DNA of 64,000 nt from Microseira sp003486305. Its GTDB lineage: Bacteria > Cyanobacteriota > Cyanobacteriia > Cyanobacteriales > Aerosakkonemataceae. The translations under genes and the position numbers were made by a program. Shown here piece by piece: positions 52,003 to 60,750 of this stretch (positions within the stretch are counted from its first letter, which is position 1; each line of letters opens with the position of its first letter). Location of the stretch: positions 5,926 to 69,925 of the forward strand of contig DALYJX010000010.1 of the NCBI GenBank assembly GCA_031969655.1. Reading direction: 5' to 3'. The notes beneath the pieces are model-generated. The model did not search any database. It had not been told where the DNA came from and saw only the letters and a list, made by a program, of their open reading frames with translations.

Positions 52003-53913
52003 ATGCAATCATTAGGCAAGTGGCTGGAAAATTGTTACGTGAAGGAGACCGCCGAGCCTGCTATCGGCGTTAGTTCTTCAAGAGCGGCCTATCCGCGTCC
52101 GCAGTTGCAGCGATCGCATTGGCTGTGTTTGAACGGTGCGTGGAAATTTACCTTTGACGACGTGGGTAAGTACGCGCAACCCAACGATATTTCTGATTGG
52201 AATCATACAATAGAAGTTCCCTTCGCTCCGGAAACTGCCCGTAGCGGCATTGGGGATACGGGATTTCATCCCAATTGCTGGTACGAACGCGAATTTGACG
52301 TACCTGAAGGGGAAGGTCGGGTATTGCTCCACTTTGGGGCTGTAGATTATAAGGCAAGAGTTTGGGTAAACGGTCAATTTATCATCGAACACGAAGGCGG
52401 GCATACCCCGTTTAGTGCAGATATTACACCAGTTTTAAATCCTCATGGGCGTCAGCGAGTCACCGTTTGGGCAGAAGATGACCCCCATGAATTAGCAAAA
52501 CCGCGCGGTAAGCAAGATTGGCAGCGCGAGCCACACAGTATTTGGTATCCTCGCACGAGCGGGATTTGGCAAACAGTTTGGGTTGAGCGCGTTCCCAACA
52601 CGTATATAAATCGTATCCGCTGGACGCCGCAATTTGAACGCTGGGAAATTGGTTTTGAAGCGTTTGTGGCGGGTGAATTTAAAGATGGCACGCAAATAAA
52701 GGTAAAACTGACAGCAGGTTGTCAACTACTGGCGAACGATACTTATGAAGTAATTCACGGGGAAATTCATCGCCGGATTGCCCTGTCTGACCCCGGTATT
52801 GATGACTACCGCAATGAATTATTGTGGAGTCCGGAAAAACCGACATTAATCGATGCTGAGATTGAACTATGGCACGAGGGTAAATTGCTGGATGAGGTGA
52901 AGTCTTATACAGCAATGCGGACGGTGAGCATACAGCGCGATCGCTTCATGCTCAACGGTCGTCCCTACTACCTGCGTCTGGTTCTAGACCAAGGATACTG
53001 GCCCGATACCCTGATGACGCCACCCGATGATGAAGCAATTCAACGGGATGTGGAATTAGTTAAAGCAATGGGCTTTAACGGAGTACGCAAGCACCAAAAG
53101 ATAGAAGATCCGCGCTTTTTATATTGGGCAGATGTCCTCGGTTTGCTAGTTTGGGAAGAAATGCCCAGCGCTTACAGGTTTACACCCAAAGCGGTAGAAC
53201 GACTGACCAAAGAATGGACTGAAGTCATCGAGCGCGATGCTAGCCACCCGTGCATCGTAGTGTGGGTTCCGTTTAACGAATCTTGGGGCGTACCGAATTT
53301 AGTTGAAACCCCGGCGCATCGAAATTGTGTCCAAGCGCTGTATCATTTGACCAAAACTTTAGACTCGACTCGTCCGGTTGTTGGTAACGATGGTTGGGAA
53401 AGCGTGGCGACTGATATTCTCGCTATCCACGATTACGATAACAATCCCCGCAGTTTGGCAAAACGCTACGGTCCTCAAGTTAATTTAACCGAATTGTTCG
53501 CTCACAAGCGCCCCGGAGGTCGCATCCTGACTTTGGACGGACACCCCCATCGCGGACAGCCAATCATGTTAACTGAATTTGGCGGTATTGCTTACGCTGA
53601 ACGCAATAACCCCGATGGGGATAAAGTGTGGGGCTACGTTCGTTCGTCTAACATATCTGAGTTGCAAATGCGGTATACCGGGCTACTGAATGCGGTGAAT
53701 AAAGTAGAATTATTCAGCGGCTTCTGCTATACCCAATTGACAGATACGTTCCAAGAAGCCAACGGGTTATTATACGCCGACCGGACGCCGAAGTTTCCGC
53801 TCGAAGCGATCGCAGCTGCAACTTTAGGCTGGACTATCCGCGAGGAAGATGTCATCCCCCCGCCTGTTGAATCAAAATTACCGGAAGCTGAGTTTTTCCC
53901 AGCAAATCGGTAA
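52003..53913 (+). CDS. Glycoside hydrolase family 2 enzyme (beta-galactosidase/glucuronidase type)
   Basis: A 636-residue protein with a sugar-binding jelly-roll (about 45-200, WYEREFDVPEGEGRVLLHFG, YKARVWVNGQFIIEHEGGHTPF), an immunoglobulin-like middle domain, and a TIM barrel from about 310. The acid/base Glu lies in VPFNESWG (about residue 426) and the nucleophile Glu in MLTEFGG (about 526). There is no signal peptide, so it is probably intracellular. Family 2 enzymes cleave beta-galactosides, mannosides or glucuronides, and the exact sugar is not determinable by eye. A GH1-like glycosidase follows after 94 bp of heptamer repeats. The nearby galactose genes make a beta-galactoside an attractive but unproven substrate. 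Confidence 0.92.
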   Translation: MQSLGKWLENCYVKETAEPAIGVSSSRAAYPRPQLQRSHWLCLNGAWKFTFDDVGKYAQPNDISDWNHTIEVPFAPETARSGIGDTGFHPNCWYEREFDVPEGEGRVLLHFGAVDYKARVWVNGQFIIEHEGGHTPFSADITPVLNPHGRQRVTVWAEDDPHELAKPRGKQDWQREPHSIWYPRTSGIWQTVWVERVPNTYINRIRWTPQFERWEIGFEAFVAGEFKDGTQIKVKLTAGCQLLANDTYEVIHGEIHRRIALSDPGIDDYRNELLWSPEKPTLIDAEIELWHEGKLLDEVKSYTAMRTVSIQRDRFMLNGRPYYLRLVLDQGYWPDTLMTPPDDEAIQRDVELVKAMGFNGVRKHQKIEDPRFLYWADVLGLLVWEEMPSAYRFTPKAVERLTKEWTEVIERDASHPCIVVWVPFNESWGVPNLVETPAHRNCVQALYHLTKTLDSTRPVVGNDGWESVATDILAIHDYDNNPRSLAKRYGPQVNLTELFAHKRPGGRILTLDGHPHRGQPIMLTEFGGIAYAERNNPDGDKVWGYVRSSNISELQMRYTGLLNAVNKVELFSGFCYTQLTDTFQEANGLLYADRTPKFPLEAIAAATLGWTIREEDVIPPPVESKLPEAEFFPANR

Positions 53914-54007
53914 TAGGTAATGGGTAATGGGTAATGGGTAATAGAAAAAGTCCTACCCATTACCAATTACCAATTACCAATTACCAATTACCAATTACAC
54001 TTCACCA
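53909..54007. repeat. GGTAATG/CCAATTA heptamer repeats in inverted arrays
   Basis: GGTAATGGGTAATGGG runs on one side and the complement CCAATTACCAATTACC on the other, able to form a hairpin between the two glycosidase genes. Confidence 0.9.
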
Positions 54008-55126
54008 ATGACCATATTTCAGAGTTTCTTCATGGGTGGATTTGAATGTTCCACCCATCATACACGTTCGGGTAGGCGCTTAGATGTCGTTGCTTCTACC
54101 TTCCACGATCAATTTGTTGCCTTGGATTATAAGCGCTTGCAAAACCAAGGGATTTTTACCGTCAGGGAGGGTATTCGCTGGCACTTGATCGAACGTCAGG
54201 GTCAATTTGATTTTGCTACCGTGCTACCTATTTGGCGGACTGCGAATAAAATGGGGATGCAGGTGATGTGGGATTTATTCCACTATGGCTGGCCTGATGA
54301 TATTGATATCTTTAGTGCGGAATTCGTCAAGCGATTTGAACGTTTGGCGCGTACTTTTACCCAATTGCTAAAAGATGAAAGCGATGCTATTCCTTTCATT
54401 ACACCCGTAAATGAGATTTCATTTTTTGCTTGGGCGGGTGCAGATAAAGGATTTATCAATCCGTTTGCGAAAGGGCGGGCAGACGAACTAAAGGTACAAT
54501 TAGTACGGGCAGCGATCGCAGCGATAGAAGCAATCTGGGATGTGAATCCCAAAGCCAGAATGTGCTTGATCGATCCGATAATTAATATTATTGCTGACCC
54601 GACTAAGTTGAGCGATCGCATTATCGCCGAAAATTATCGCCTCGCTCAATATCAAGCTTGGGATATGATTGCTGGAAGGCAACATCCCGAACTAGGCGGA
54701 CAGGAAAAATATATCGATATTATCGGTGTGAATTATTACGACAGAAATCAGTGGATTCACAACGAAGAACCGATGAAAGTTACCGATCCCCTGTATACTC
54801 CTTTTCGCTACATGTTACAGGAGGTTTACGAGCGGTATCAGCGTCCTTTGTTCATCGCTGAAACGGGAACTGAGGATTATTTTAGACCGCTTTGGTTTAA
54901 GTATGTTGCCGGTGAAGTATTGGCGGCAATTAAAATGGGGATTCCAATTGAAGGAATTTGTTTATACCCAATTGTAAATCACCCGGGTTGGGAAGATGAC
55001 CGCCACTGCCACAATGGTCTTTGGGATTATCCTGATGATGTGGGAGAAAGGGAAATTTATCAGCCTTTAGCCGATGAATTGCAGAATCAAAGGAAACAAT
55101 TTCAGGCAATAATGCCCAACGCCTAA
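54008..55126 (+). CDS. GH1-like glycosidase (clan GH-A)
   Basis: A 372-residue TIM-barrel protein. The opening FMGGFECSTH resembles family 1 beta-glycosidases. WDLFHYGWPDDIDIF, the acid/base Glu136 in TPVNEISFFAW, and the nucleophile Glu285 in FIAETGTED are the clan GH-A signatures. GVNYYDRNQW precedes the second Glu as in GH1. It is shorter than standard GH1 (about 450), so it belongs to a trimmed branch. There is no signal peptide. It follows the GH2 gene in the same direction, suggesting joint sugar breakdown. The substrate is unknown. Confidence 0.87.
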   Translation: MTIFQSFFMGGFECSTHHTRSGRRLDVVASTFHDQFVALDYKRLQNQGIFTVREGIRWHLIERQGQFDFATVLPIWRTANKMGMQVMWDLFHYGWPDDIDIFSAEFVKRFERLARTFTQLLKDESDAIPFITPVNEISFFAWAGADKGFINPFAKGRADELKVQLVRAAIAAIEAIWDVNPKARMCLIDPIINIIADPTKLSDRIIAENYRLAQYQAWDMIAGRQHPELGGQEKYIDIIGVNYYDRNQWIHNEEPMKVTDPLYTPFRYMLQEVYERYQRPLFIAETGTEDYFRPLWFKYVAGEVLAAIKMGIPIEGICLYPIVNHPGWEDDRHCHNGLWDYPDDVGEREIYQPLADELQNQRKQFQAIMPNA

Positions 55127-55175
55127 AGGCACGGCTATACAAACTTGCGTCCGCCTACGCGGACTAAAAATATTT

Positions 55176-55258
55176 AGAAGTAACGCACCATTCCTACAAT
55201 AAAAATATTCAGAAGAAGGGTGCGTTAGCTTTCTTCGTAACGCACCATTCCAGCATAT
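55176..55258. repeat. GCGTTA/TAACGC palindromic repeat remnants
   Basis: GTAACGCACCATTCC occurs at about 55173 and 55238, with AAAAATATTCAGAAG and GGTGCGTTAGC between. Related to the array at 714-896. Confidence 0.65.
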
Positions 55259-55376
55259 TTACAGCGGATTGCAAGTGAGTAAGGTACAGCCTTAAGGCGA
55301 AGGTTTGTGCAGCGGCAGCGTTAACGCTGCCGCTGCACAAACTCTCGGTCTACCTCATACGACTGCAATCCGCTAT
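55259..55376. repeat. Palindromic 120-bp dispersed element, copy 3
   Basis: Outer arms ACAGCGGATTGCA / TGCAATCCGCTAT, middle arms GGTACAGCC / GGTCTACC, inner arms GTTTGTGCAGCGGCAGCG / CGCTGCCGCTGCACAAAC. It is the most symmetrical of the three copies. Confidence 0.88.
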
Positions 55377-55423
55377 ATAGCCGCTGCCGTACACGGCTGA
55401 TAACGCACCCTACATATAGAGTG

Positions 55424-55495
55424 TTGTAGGGGCGGGTTTTACCAGTCCCGTTTAATAGTAAGCTAATTATATTGATAAACCCGCCCCCCGCGCGA
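55424..55495. repeat. GGGGCGGGTTTTACC palindromic repeat
   Basis: GTAGGGGCGGGTTTTACC and ATAAACCCGCCCC face each other near the end of the hybrid kinase gene. Confidence 0.8.
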
Positions 55496-55510
55496 TGTCT
55501 GGTGGGTAAT

Positions 55511-58234
55511 TCAAAATTCCTCGTTCAAACAATTAGCAATCAGGTCTAGACGAAAATTATCGACTAAATCGGTTAAGATTTTGGCAAGCATAGATTCACG
55601 AGCGGGAATTTGTTTAATCAGTTCGATAATTGACACTTCATCGAGTGCGATCGCTGCCTGATATAGCTGTTCCACCCACTCATTTGGCATAACACTTAAC
55701 GCCTCTTTTGTCAACTGCAACGGCTGAGTTGCAGCAGCTTGATTTTCTCCTGCATAGACATAGCGAACATTTAAGTGCAGCGCTATTTTTTCATAGAGAA
55801 CTTCCGCGCGGAACGGTTTACTAATAAAGTCATTACAACCAACTTTTAAAATATCTTCTCGCTGCTCATCAAACGCACTGGCTGTCAGGGCAATAATCAT
55901 AGTATCCTGACTGTTTGGTGCTTCGCGTATCCGCTTGGTTGCCTCACAACCGTCCATCACTGGCATTTTCATATCCATCACAATTAGATTTGGTTGCCAA
56001 CTCTGCCACATCGTAACAGCTTCTTGACCATTGATAGCTTCACGAACTTCAAATCCCAAGGGGGTCAGCAGTTTTACAAGTAGAAGGCGATTTTGTTCTA
56101 TATCCTCAACGATTAAGATGCGGTACTTTGGTTGATTTGGCTCTAAACCAACGACTCGGCGACTGGCTACTGTTGTTTCAATATCCACCGAATCTGCGAG
56201 GGTAACTTTGATATCAAAGGTAAAAATTGAACCCTGACCAACAATGCTGCTGACGGTGATATCTCCACCCATTAATCTGACAAATTCTCGGCTAATAGGT
56301 AAACCTAAACCAGTTCCTTCAATCGATTTTTTGCCAGCTTTTGTCTGAACAAATGGTTCAAATAAAATATCTATTTCTTCAGGGGCAATACCTGGCCCAG
56401 TGTCAGAAACTTCAAATTTAATTTTCAGTTTATCCAAGTTAGTAGCTGCTGACACGCGCAGCGTCACAATACCCTGTTGAGTAAATTTAATTGCGTTACC
56501 CAAGATATTAATCAAAACTTGGCGGAGTTTGGTTTCATCAGTTTCAATATATTGGGGAATGTTTTTTGCGTATTCAAAATTTAGTGGCAAACCTTTAGAT
56601 TTAGCTTTGAGTTGCAGCATATCTTTGAGCGAGTCGAGTAGTTCGTATAAATCAAAGCTATTTTGATTTAAGGTAATTTGACCCGCTTCAATTTTGGACA
56701 TTGACAAAATGTCGTTGATTATTTCCAGCAAATGCTCGCCGCTACTCTTAATAATTTCTATCTGTTCCCGTTCCTGTTCTGTCAAAGACTCGCTGGGAGA
56801 TAGGATTTGGCTAAAGCCGAGAATCGCATTCAGGGGAGTACGCAATTCGTGACTCATAGAAGCAAGAAAGTTACTTTTGGCGCGATTAGCGGCTTCGGCT
56901 GCTGCTAGTGCTTGTTCCAGAGCAATTTCTGCTTGTTTGCGTTCGGTGATGTCGGTTAAAGTTCCCACATATCCGATAACATTGCCTGTTTCTTCCCGTT
57001 CTAAATCGGTTTGGGCTAAAACCCAGATTGTCCTTCCTTCCTGATGTAAGATCCGGTATTCTTGCTGCCAAGGAAGTTGATGAGCGATCGCACAGAGCCA
57101 GGTTTTGTAAACTCGTCGCCGATCGTCTGGATGAATGCGATCGCCCCCTGAACATCCCAACACCTCTTCCAACGAAGCGCCAATAATTTGACAAGCGCGT
57201 TCGTTGGCATAAACAGTTTGTCCGGCAGCATCTGAGCGGAAAATTCCCACCGGGGAAATTTCAGTCAAAATGCGAAACAGCCTCTCGCTTTTTTTTAACG
57301 CCTCTTTTGCTCGTTGGCGTTCAACGATTTCACCTTCGAGTTTTTGTTTGGCTGCATCAAGTTTTTCTACCTGGCGCTGGCTGGTTTGAAATAGAAAAAT
57401 TGTCCCAGAAAGCAAACAAGCTATAGTTACTCCGGCACCCAAGATTAATTCATCTAAAATAGATTTTTCTTCAAGTAACTCCGACTCAGGCCAAATCCGC
57501 AGATGCCAAGTGATGCCGTAAAAGTTGATAGTTGTCTGATGACTCCATTTTTCTTTGTTGCGCCTATTTCCGTAGTAATGACTATATATTTCCTGATTGC
57601 CCTCAAAAATCGCCACTCCGTATTTAAGTCCAACTCGCCTATCTAACTCTTTGAAAGTGTAGTCAAAGAATTTTTCAGTTTGAAACACACCCACAATAAA
57701 CCCGCCGAAATTCAGTCTGCTACCGATGGGTACGAAAAGCAGAAATCCTTCGCCACCTTGCTTGAGTTCGATACTGGGCGTGAAAACTAATTGACTTGTG
57801 TTGCGAGCGCCCTCCAACGCCTTGAGTCGTTTTGCTTCAAACCCCACGTTCAAGTTGAGCGCCGCCTCGTTTCCCTTAAGTGGCACAATCCAGCGCACAT
57901 GATTGGAGGCATCTACCCATTCAATCGCTTGGAATCCGGGGTAGTCCTGAACGTAAAGTTTTGCATCAGCTTCCCAGTCTTCCTGGCGCGGCTTTCCTTG
58001 TCGCTCCCAACTCTCAGCCATACGAACCAGCGCCTGGGTTTGCCCTAGCAGATTTTCTGCCAGCTGGATTTTCGCATTCTCTGCTTGCAAGCGCAGCGTG
58101 CTTTCAATTGCCGCCTCCTCCCGTGCAATCAGGGCTTGCCTGAGCAACAGCGTACCGCCTAAAACACCAATTCCTGCCAACACCGGCAGGGAGAAATTGG
58201 CAAAAGACTTACTTGTATGCAAGCGTGGGGGCAT
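55511..58234 (-). CDS. Hybrid sensor histidine kinase: CHASE, PAS, HisKA, HATPase, receiver
   Basis: A 907-residue membrane sensor. A membrane span at about 10-32 (FSLPVLAGIGVLGGTLLL) is followed by an extracytoplasmic CHASE domain (about 60-250, QDYPGFQAIEWVDASNHVRWI). A second span lies at about 265-285 (LGAGVTIACLLSGTIFLF) and a PAS domain at 315-440. HisKA contains the phospho-acceptor His462 in SMSHELRTPLNAIL. The HATPase has NAIKFTQQG, DTGPGIAPEE and GTGLGLPIS. A receiver domain follows, with Asp754 in LIVMDMKMPVMDG. The last 100 residues are helical and may be a degenerate phosphotransfer module. The ligand is unknown. No partner response regulator is adjacent. Confidence 0.94.
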   Translation of the reverse strand: MPPRLHTSKSFANFSLPVLAGIGVLGGTLLLRQALIAREEAAIESTLRLQAENAKIQLAENLLGQTQALVRMAESWERQGKPRQEDWEADAKLYVQDYPGFQAIEWVDASNHVRWIVPLKGNEAALNLNVGFEAKRLKALEGARNTSQLVFTPSIELKQGGEGFLLFVPIGSRLNFGGFIVGVFQTEKFFDYTFKELDRRVGLKYGVAIFEGNQEIYSHYYGNRRNKEKWSHQTTINFYGITWHLRIWPESELLEEKSILDELILGAGVTIACLLSGTIFLFQTSQRQVEKLDAAKQKLEGEIVERQRAKEALKKSERLFRILTEISPVGIFRSDAAGQTVYANERACQIIGASLEEVLGCSGGDRIHPDDRRRVYKTWLCAIAHQLPWQQEYRILHQEGRTIWVLAQTDLEREETGNVIGYVGTLTDITERKQAEIALEQALAAAEAANRAKSNFLASMSHELRTPLNAILGFSQILSPSESLTEQEREQIEIIKSSGEHLLEIINDILSMSKIEAGQITLNQNSFDLYELLDSLKDMLQLKAKSKGLPLNFEYAKNIPQYIETDETKLRQVLINILGNAIKFTQQGIVTLRVSAATNLDKLKIKFEVSDTGPGIAPEEIDILFEPFVQTKAGKKSIEGTGLGLPISREFVRLMGGDITVSSIVGQGSIFTFDIKVTLADSVDIETTVASRRVVGLEPNQPKYRILIVEDIEQNRLLLVKLLTPLGFEVREAINGQEAVTMWQSWQPNLIVMDMKMPVMDGCEATKRIREAPNSQDTMIIALTASAFDEQREDILKVGCNDFISKPFRAEVLYEKIALHLNVRYVYAGENQAAATQPLQLTKEALSVMPNEWVEQLYQAAIALDEVSIIELIKQIPARESMLAKILTDLVDNFRLDLIANCLNEEF

Positions 58235-58470
58235 ATATTATTCGCTATAATCCGGCTGTTGATAATCTATCTTTAGATAGTAGAAACTAAAGTATTCTTA
58301 AATTAACACCTTCGCAAGTTTAGCAATATTGGTTATGCTTTTGGCAAACAAAAATTAACACCAAATGCGAGCTTTTCGCTCACAAATGTTAATTTGCAAC
58401 TCTAGGTAGGGGCGGGCAGGAAAACTAGGCAGCTATACTCTCAAGAGTCAAAGCCGAAATTCGCCAAAAG

Positions 58471-59571
58471 ATGTACTCCCAGAAGCTGTTAAAACCAGAT
58501 GGTCGCCAACTGACCTTATACAGCAGATATCCGATTGATGAGGGAATTATCGCCCCCAGTCCCAGCGATGAACCTGTGGGGGCAAACCCGCATTTGCGCT
58601 GGCATCCTTTGCGGGGGGAATGGGTGGCGTATGCTAGTCATCGTCAGGGGCGCACTTTCATGCCGCCGCCGGAATATAACCCTCTCGCACCTACTATCGA
58701 TCCGAAGTTTCCAACAGAACTACCCCAAGGTAAGTATGATGTGGCGGTGTTTGATAATCGCTTTCCTTCTATGACTTTGGGGGCAAAGGATGCGCCCGTT
58801 AGTATTGTCGATACCTTACCTGCGAACGGGGCGTGCGAGGTTGTTGTTTTTACACAAGATCCAAATGCTTATCTCAGTATGCTGGAGTTGGAACATTTGG
58901 AATTATTGTTGCAGGTGTGGAGCGATCGCACGCGCGTCCTCAGCGAGTCGGGACAAATAAAATACGTCCTCCCCTTCGAGAATAAAGGGGTAGAAATGGG
59001 GGTAACGTTGCTGCATCCCCACGGGCAAATTTACGCCTATCCATTTGTGCCACCCGTGCCAGCAAAAATGTTAGAAATGCAGCAAAAATATTACCAAGAA
59101 CATCAGCGAGGTTTGCTGCAAGATTTAATCCAAAAAGAAATACAAGATAACCAAAGAATCCTTTATTTAGATGACGATGCGATCGCATTCGTTCCCGTTT
59201 GCGCCCGCTACCCCTACGAAGTGTGGCTCGCGCCGATTCAACCCGCAGCAACATTTTTAGATTTGACCGAAAAGCAGCGTCAAGGACTGGCGAGAGCGTT
59301 AAAAACAGTTACCCTTAAATACGATGGTTTGTGGCATCGTCCCTTCCCTTATTTAATGGCGTGGTTTCAAGCACCAACCGATGGCACTTACCATCCAGAA
59401 GCACACTTACATGCAGAATTTTATCCACCTTATCGTACTAAAGAGCGGCTTAAATATCTAGCCGGAACCGAACTCGCAGCAGGAATGTTTGCTAACGATG
59501 CGCTTCCCGAAGATAAGGCGAAAGAATTGCAAGCCGTTCATGTCAATCTTGAAATTCCAGTGCGGTTATGA
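58471..59571 (+). CDS. galT: Galactose-1-phosphate uridylyltransferase
   Basis: The Leloir-pathway enzyme that exchanges UMP between UDP-glucose and galactose-1-phosphate. The active-site motif is LLHPHGQIYAYPF (His-Pro-His, about residue 185), and the substrate region reads LRWHPLRGEWVAYASHRQGR near the start. YLMAWFQAPTDG and HLHAEFYPPYR (HxH metal or substrate site) are in the second half. At 366 residues it is of normal length. The last codons overlap the start of the M24-fold gene (ATGA at 59568), which indicates coupled translation. galK lies 2.7 kb downstream in the same direction. Confidence 0.96.
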   Translation: MYSQKLLKPDGRQLTLYSRYPIDEGIIAPSPSDEPVGANPHLRWHPLRGEWVAYASHRQGRTFMPPPEYNPLAPTIDPKFPTELPQGKYDVAVFDNRFPSMTLGAKDAPVSIVDTLPANGACEVVVFTQDPNAYLSMLELEHLELLLQVWSDRTRVLSESGQIKYVLPFENKGVEMGVTLLHPHGQIYAYPFVPPVPAKMLEMQQKYYQEHQRGLLQDLIQKEIQDNQRILYLDDDAIAFVPVCARYPYEVWLAPIQPAATFLDLTEKQRQGLARALKTVTLKYDGLWHRPFPYLMAWFQAPTDGTYHPEAHLHAEFYPPYRTKERLKYLAGTELAAGMFANDALPEDKAKELQAVHVNLEIPVRL

Positions 59572-60665
59572 ATGAGTTAAACAAAGAAGTTTCCGCCAAA
59601 CTAGAATTAATCCGAAACGCATTAACAGAAACCGAAGCGCAAGGCGTCCGATTCAAAGGTACAGATTGGTTTGCATGGGCAACTGCTGGCGCTTCAAATA
59701 CCGTATTGCTTACCGCAGAAACCGGAGTTGCAGAAGTATTGGTAACGCTAGAAAATGCGTGGATATTGACCGATGAAATAGAAGCCCAGCGGTTAAAAGA
59801 TGAGGAAATACCGGAGAATTTCCAATTTCAAATCAACCCTTGGGCAGATGCAGAGGCGCGGGAATCTTTTGTACGGGAAGCGACAAATGGGGGTAAAGTG
59901 TTATGCGATCGCCCCATTCCCCACATCGAAAAACGATTACCCCCATCGCTGCAAAACCACAAACGGGTACTAATGTCAAGCGAATTAGAACGATATCGCG
60001 AAATCGGGCGCAAAGCAAGCGAAGCGATGACAGAAGTACTAAAAGCCGCCAAGCCTACTTGGACAGAATACCAGCTAGCGGGCGCAGGTGCAGAAGCATT
60101 GTGGGCAAAAGGTTTGCATCCAGCATTAACTTTAGTCGCTGGCGAAAGACGTTTACCCCTTTACCGTCACGCCACACCCAGCGGCGAACAAATTGGACGC
60201 CTCGCGATGATGGTATTTTGCGCCAGGGGATATGGTTTGTACGCAAATCTTACCCGATTCGTTTGTTTTGGTACTATGGCAGATGAATCCAAAAAATTGC
60301 ACCAAGATATCCAACAAATCGAAGCTTTCGCCCTCAATTTATGCCAACCAGGAACATCTCTAAATGCCGTTTACGATGGGCTGAAACAAGCTTATGAAAA
60401 ATACGGATATCCCAACGCCATTCGCGAACATCACCAAGGAGGAACAACCGGATATTTAGCGCGAGAAATTGTCGCGAATCCTAATACAACCGATACTTTG
60501 GCTGAAAATGTGGCGGTTGCTTGGAATCCAAGTTTAGCCGGTGCAAAAATTGAAGATACTTTTGCGATTCTGGGTGATGGAAAGTTGGAAAATCTGACTT
60601 TTGAGCCAAATTGGCCTAGTGTTGAAATACAAGGAAGATTGCGCCCCTTGCCTTTGGAAATTTGA
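59568..60665 (+). CDS. M24-fold protein probably lacking the metal site, coupled to galT
   Basis: A 365-residue protein with an AMP_N-like first half (residues 1-140, RFKGTDWFAWATAGASNTVLL) and an M24 pita-bread second half (145-360, ELERYREIGRKASEAMTEVL). The canonical ligands are largely replaced: where DxG...Y..D.TR is expected the sequence is FCARGYGLYANLTRF, and where EPG is expected it reads AWNPSLAG. A His (EHHQGG) and the last Glu (KIEDTF) remain. It overlaps galT by 4 bases. It is probably a non-catalytic relative with a binding or regulatory role in galactose metabolism; that role is an inference. Confidence 0.85.
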   Translation: MNELNKEVSAKLELIRNALTETEAQGVRFKGTDWFAWATAGASNTVLLTAETGVAEVLVTLENAWILTDEIEAQRLKDEEIPENFQFQINPWADAEARESFVREATNGGKVLCDRPIPHIEKRLPPSLQNHKRVLMSSELERYREIGRKASEAMTEVLKAAKPTWTEYQLAGAGAEALWAKGLHPALTLVAGERRLPLYRHATPSGEQIGRLAMMVFCARGYGLYANLTRFVCFGTMADESKKLHQDIQQIEAFALNLCQPGTSLNAVYDGLKQAYEKYGYPNAIREHHQGGTTGYLAREIVANPNTTDTLAENVAVAWNPSLAGAKIEDTFAILGDGKLENLTFEPNWPSVEIQGRLRPLPLEI

Positions 60666-60707
60666 TCGGAGAATTAATGCGATCGCATAGAAGAATCCAA
60701 ACCTAAC

Positions 60708-60741
60708 AGAAACCCGGTTTCTTTAAGAAACCGGGTTTCTC
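60708..60741. terminator. Palindrome AGAAACCCGGTTTCT/AGAAACCGGGTTTCT between convergent genes
   Basis: The two 15-base palindromes are separated by TTA and pair to a long stem. It lies exactly between the ends of the M24-fold and WGxxGxxG genes and may terminate both. It is also a member of a dispersed repeat family. Confidence 0.6.
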
Positions 60742-60750
60742 AGTCTAAGT

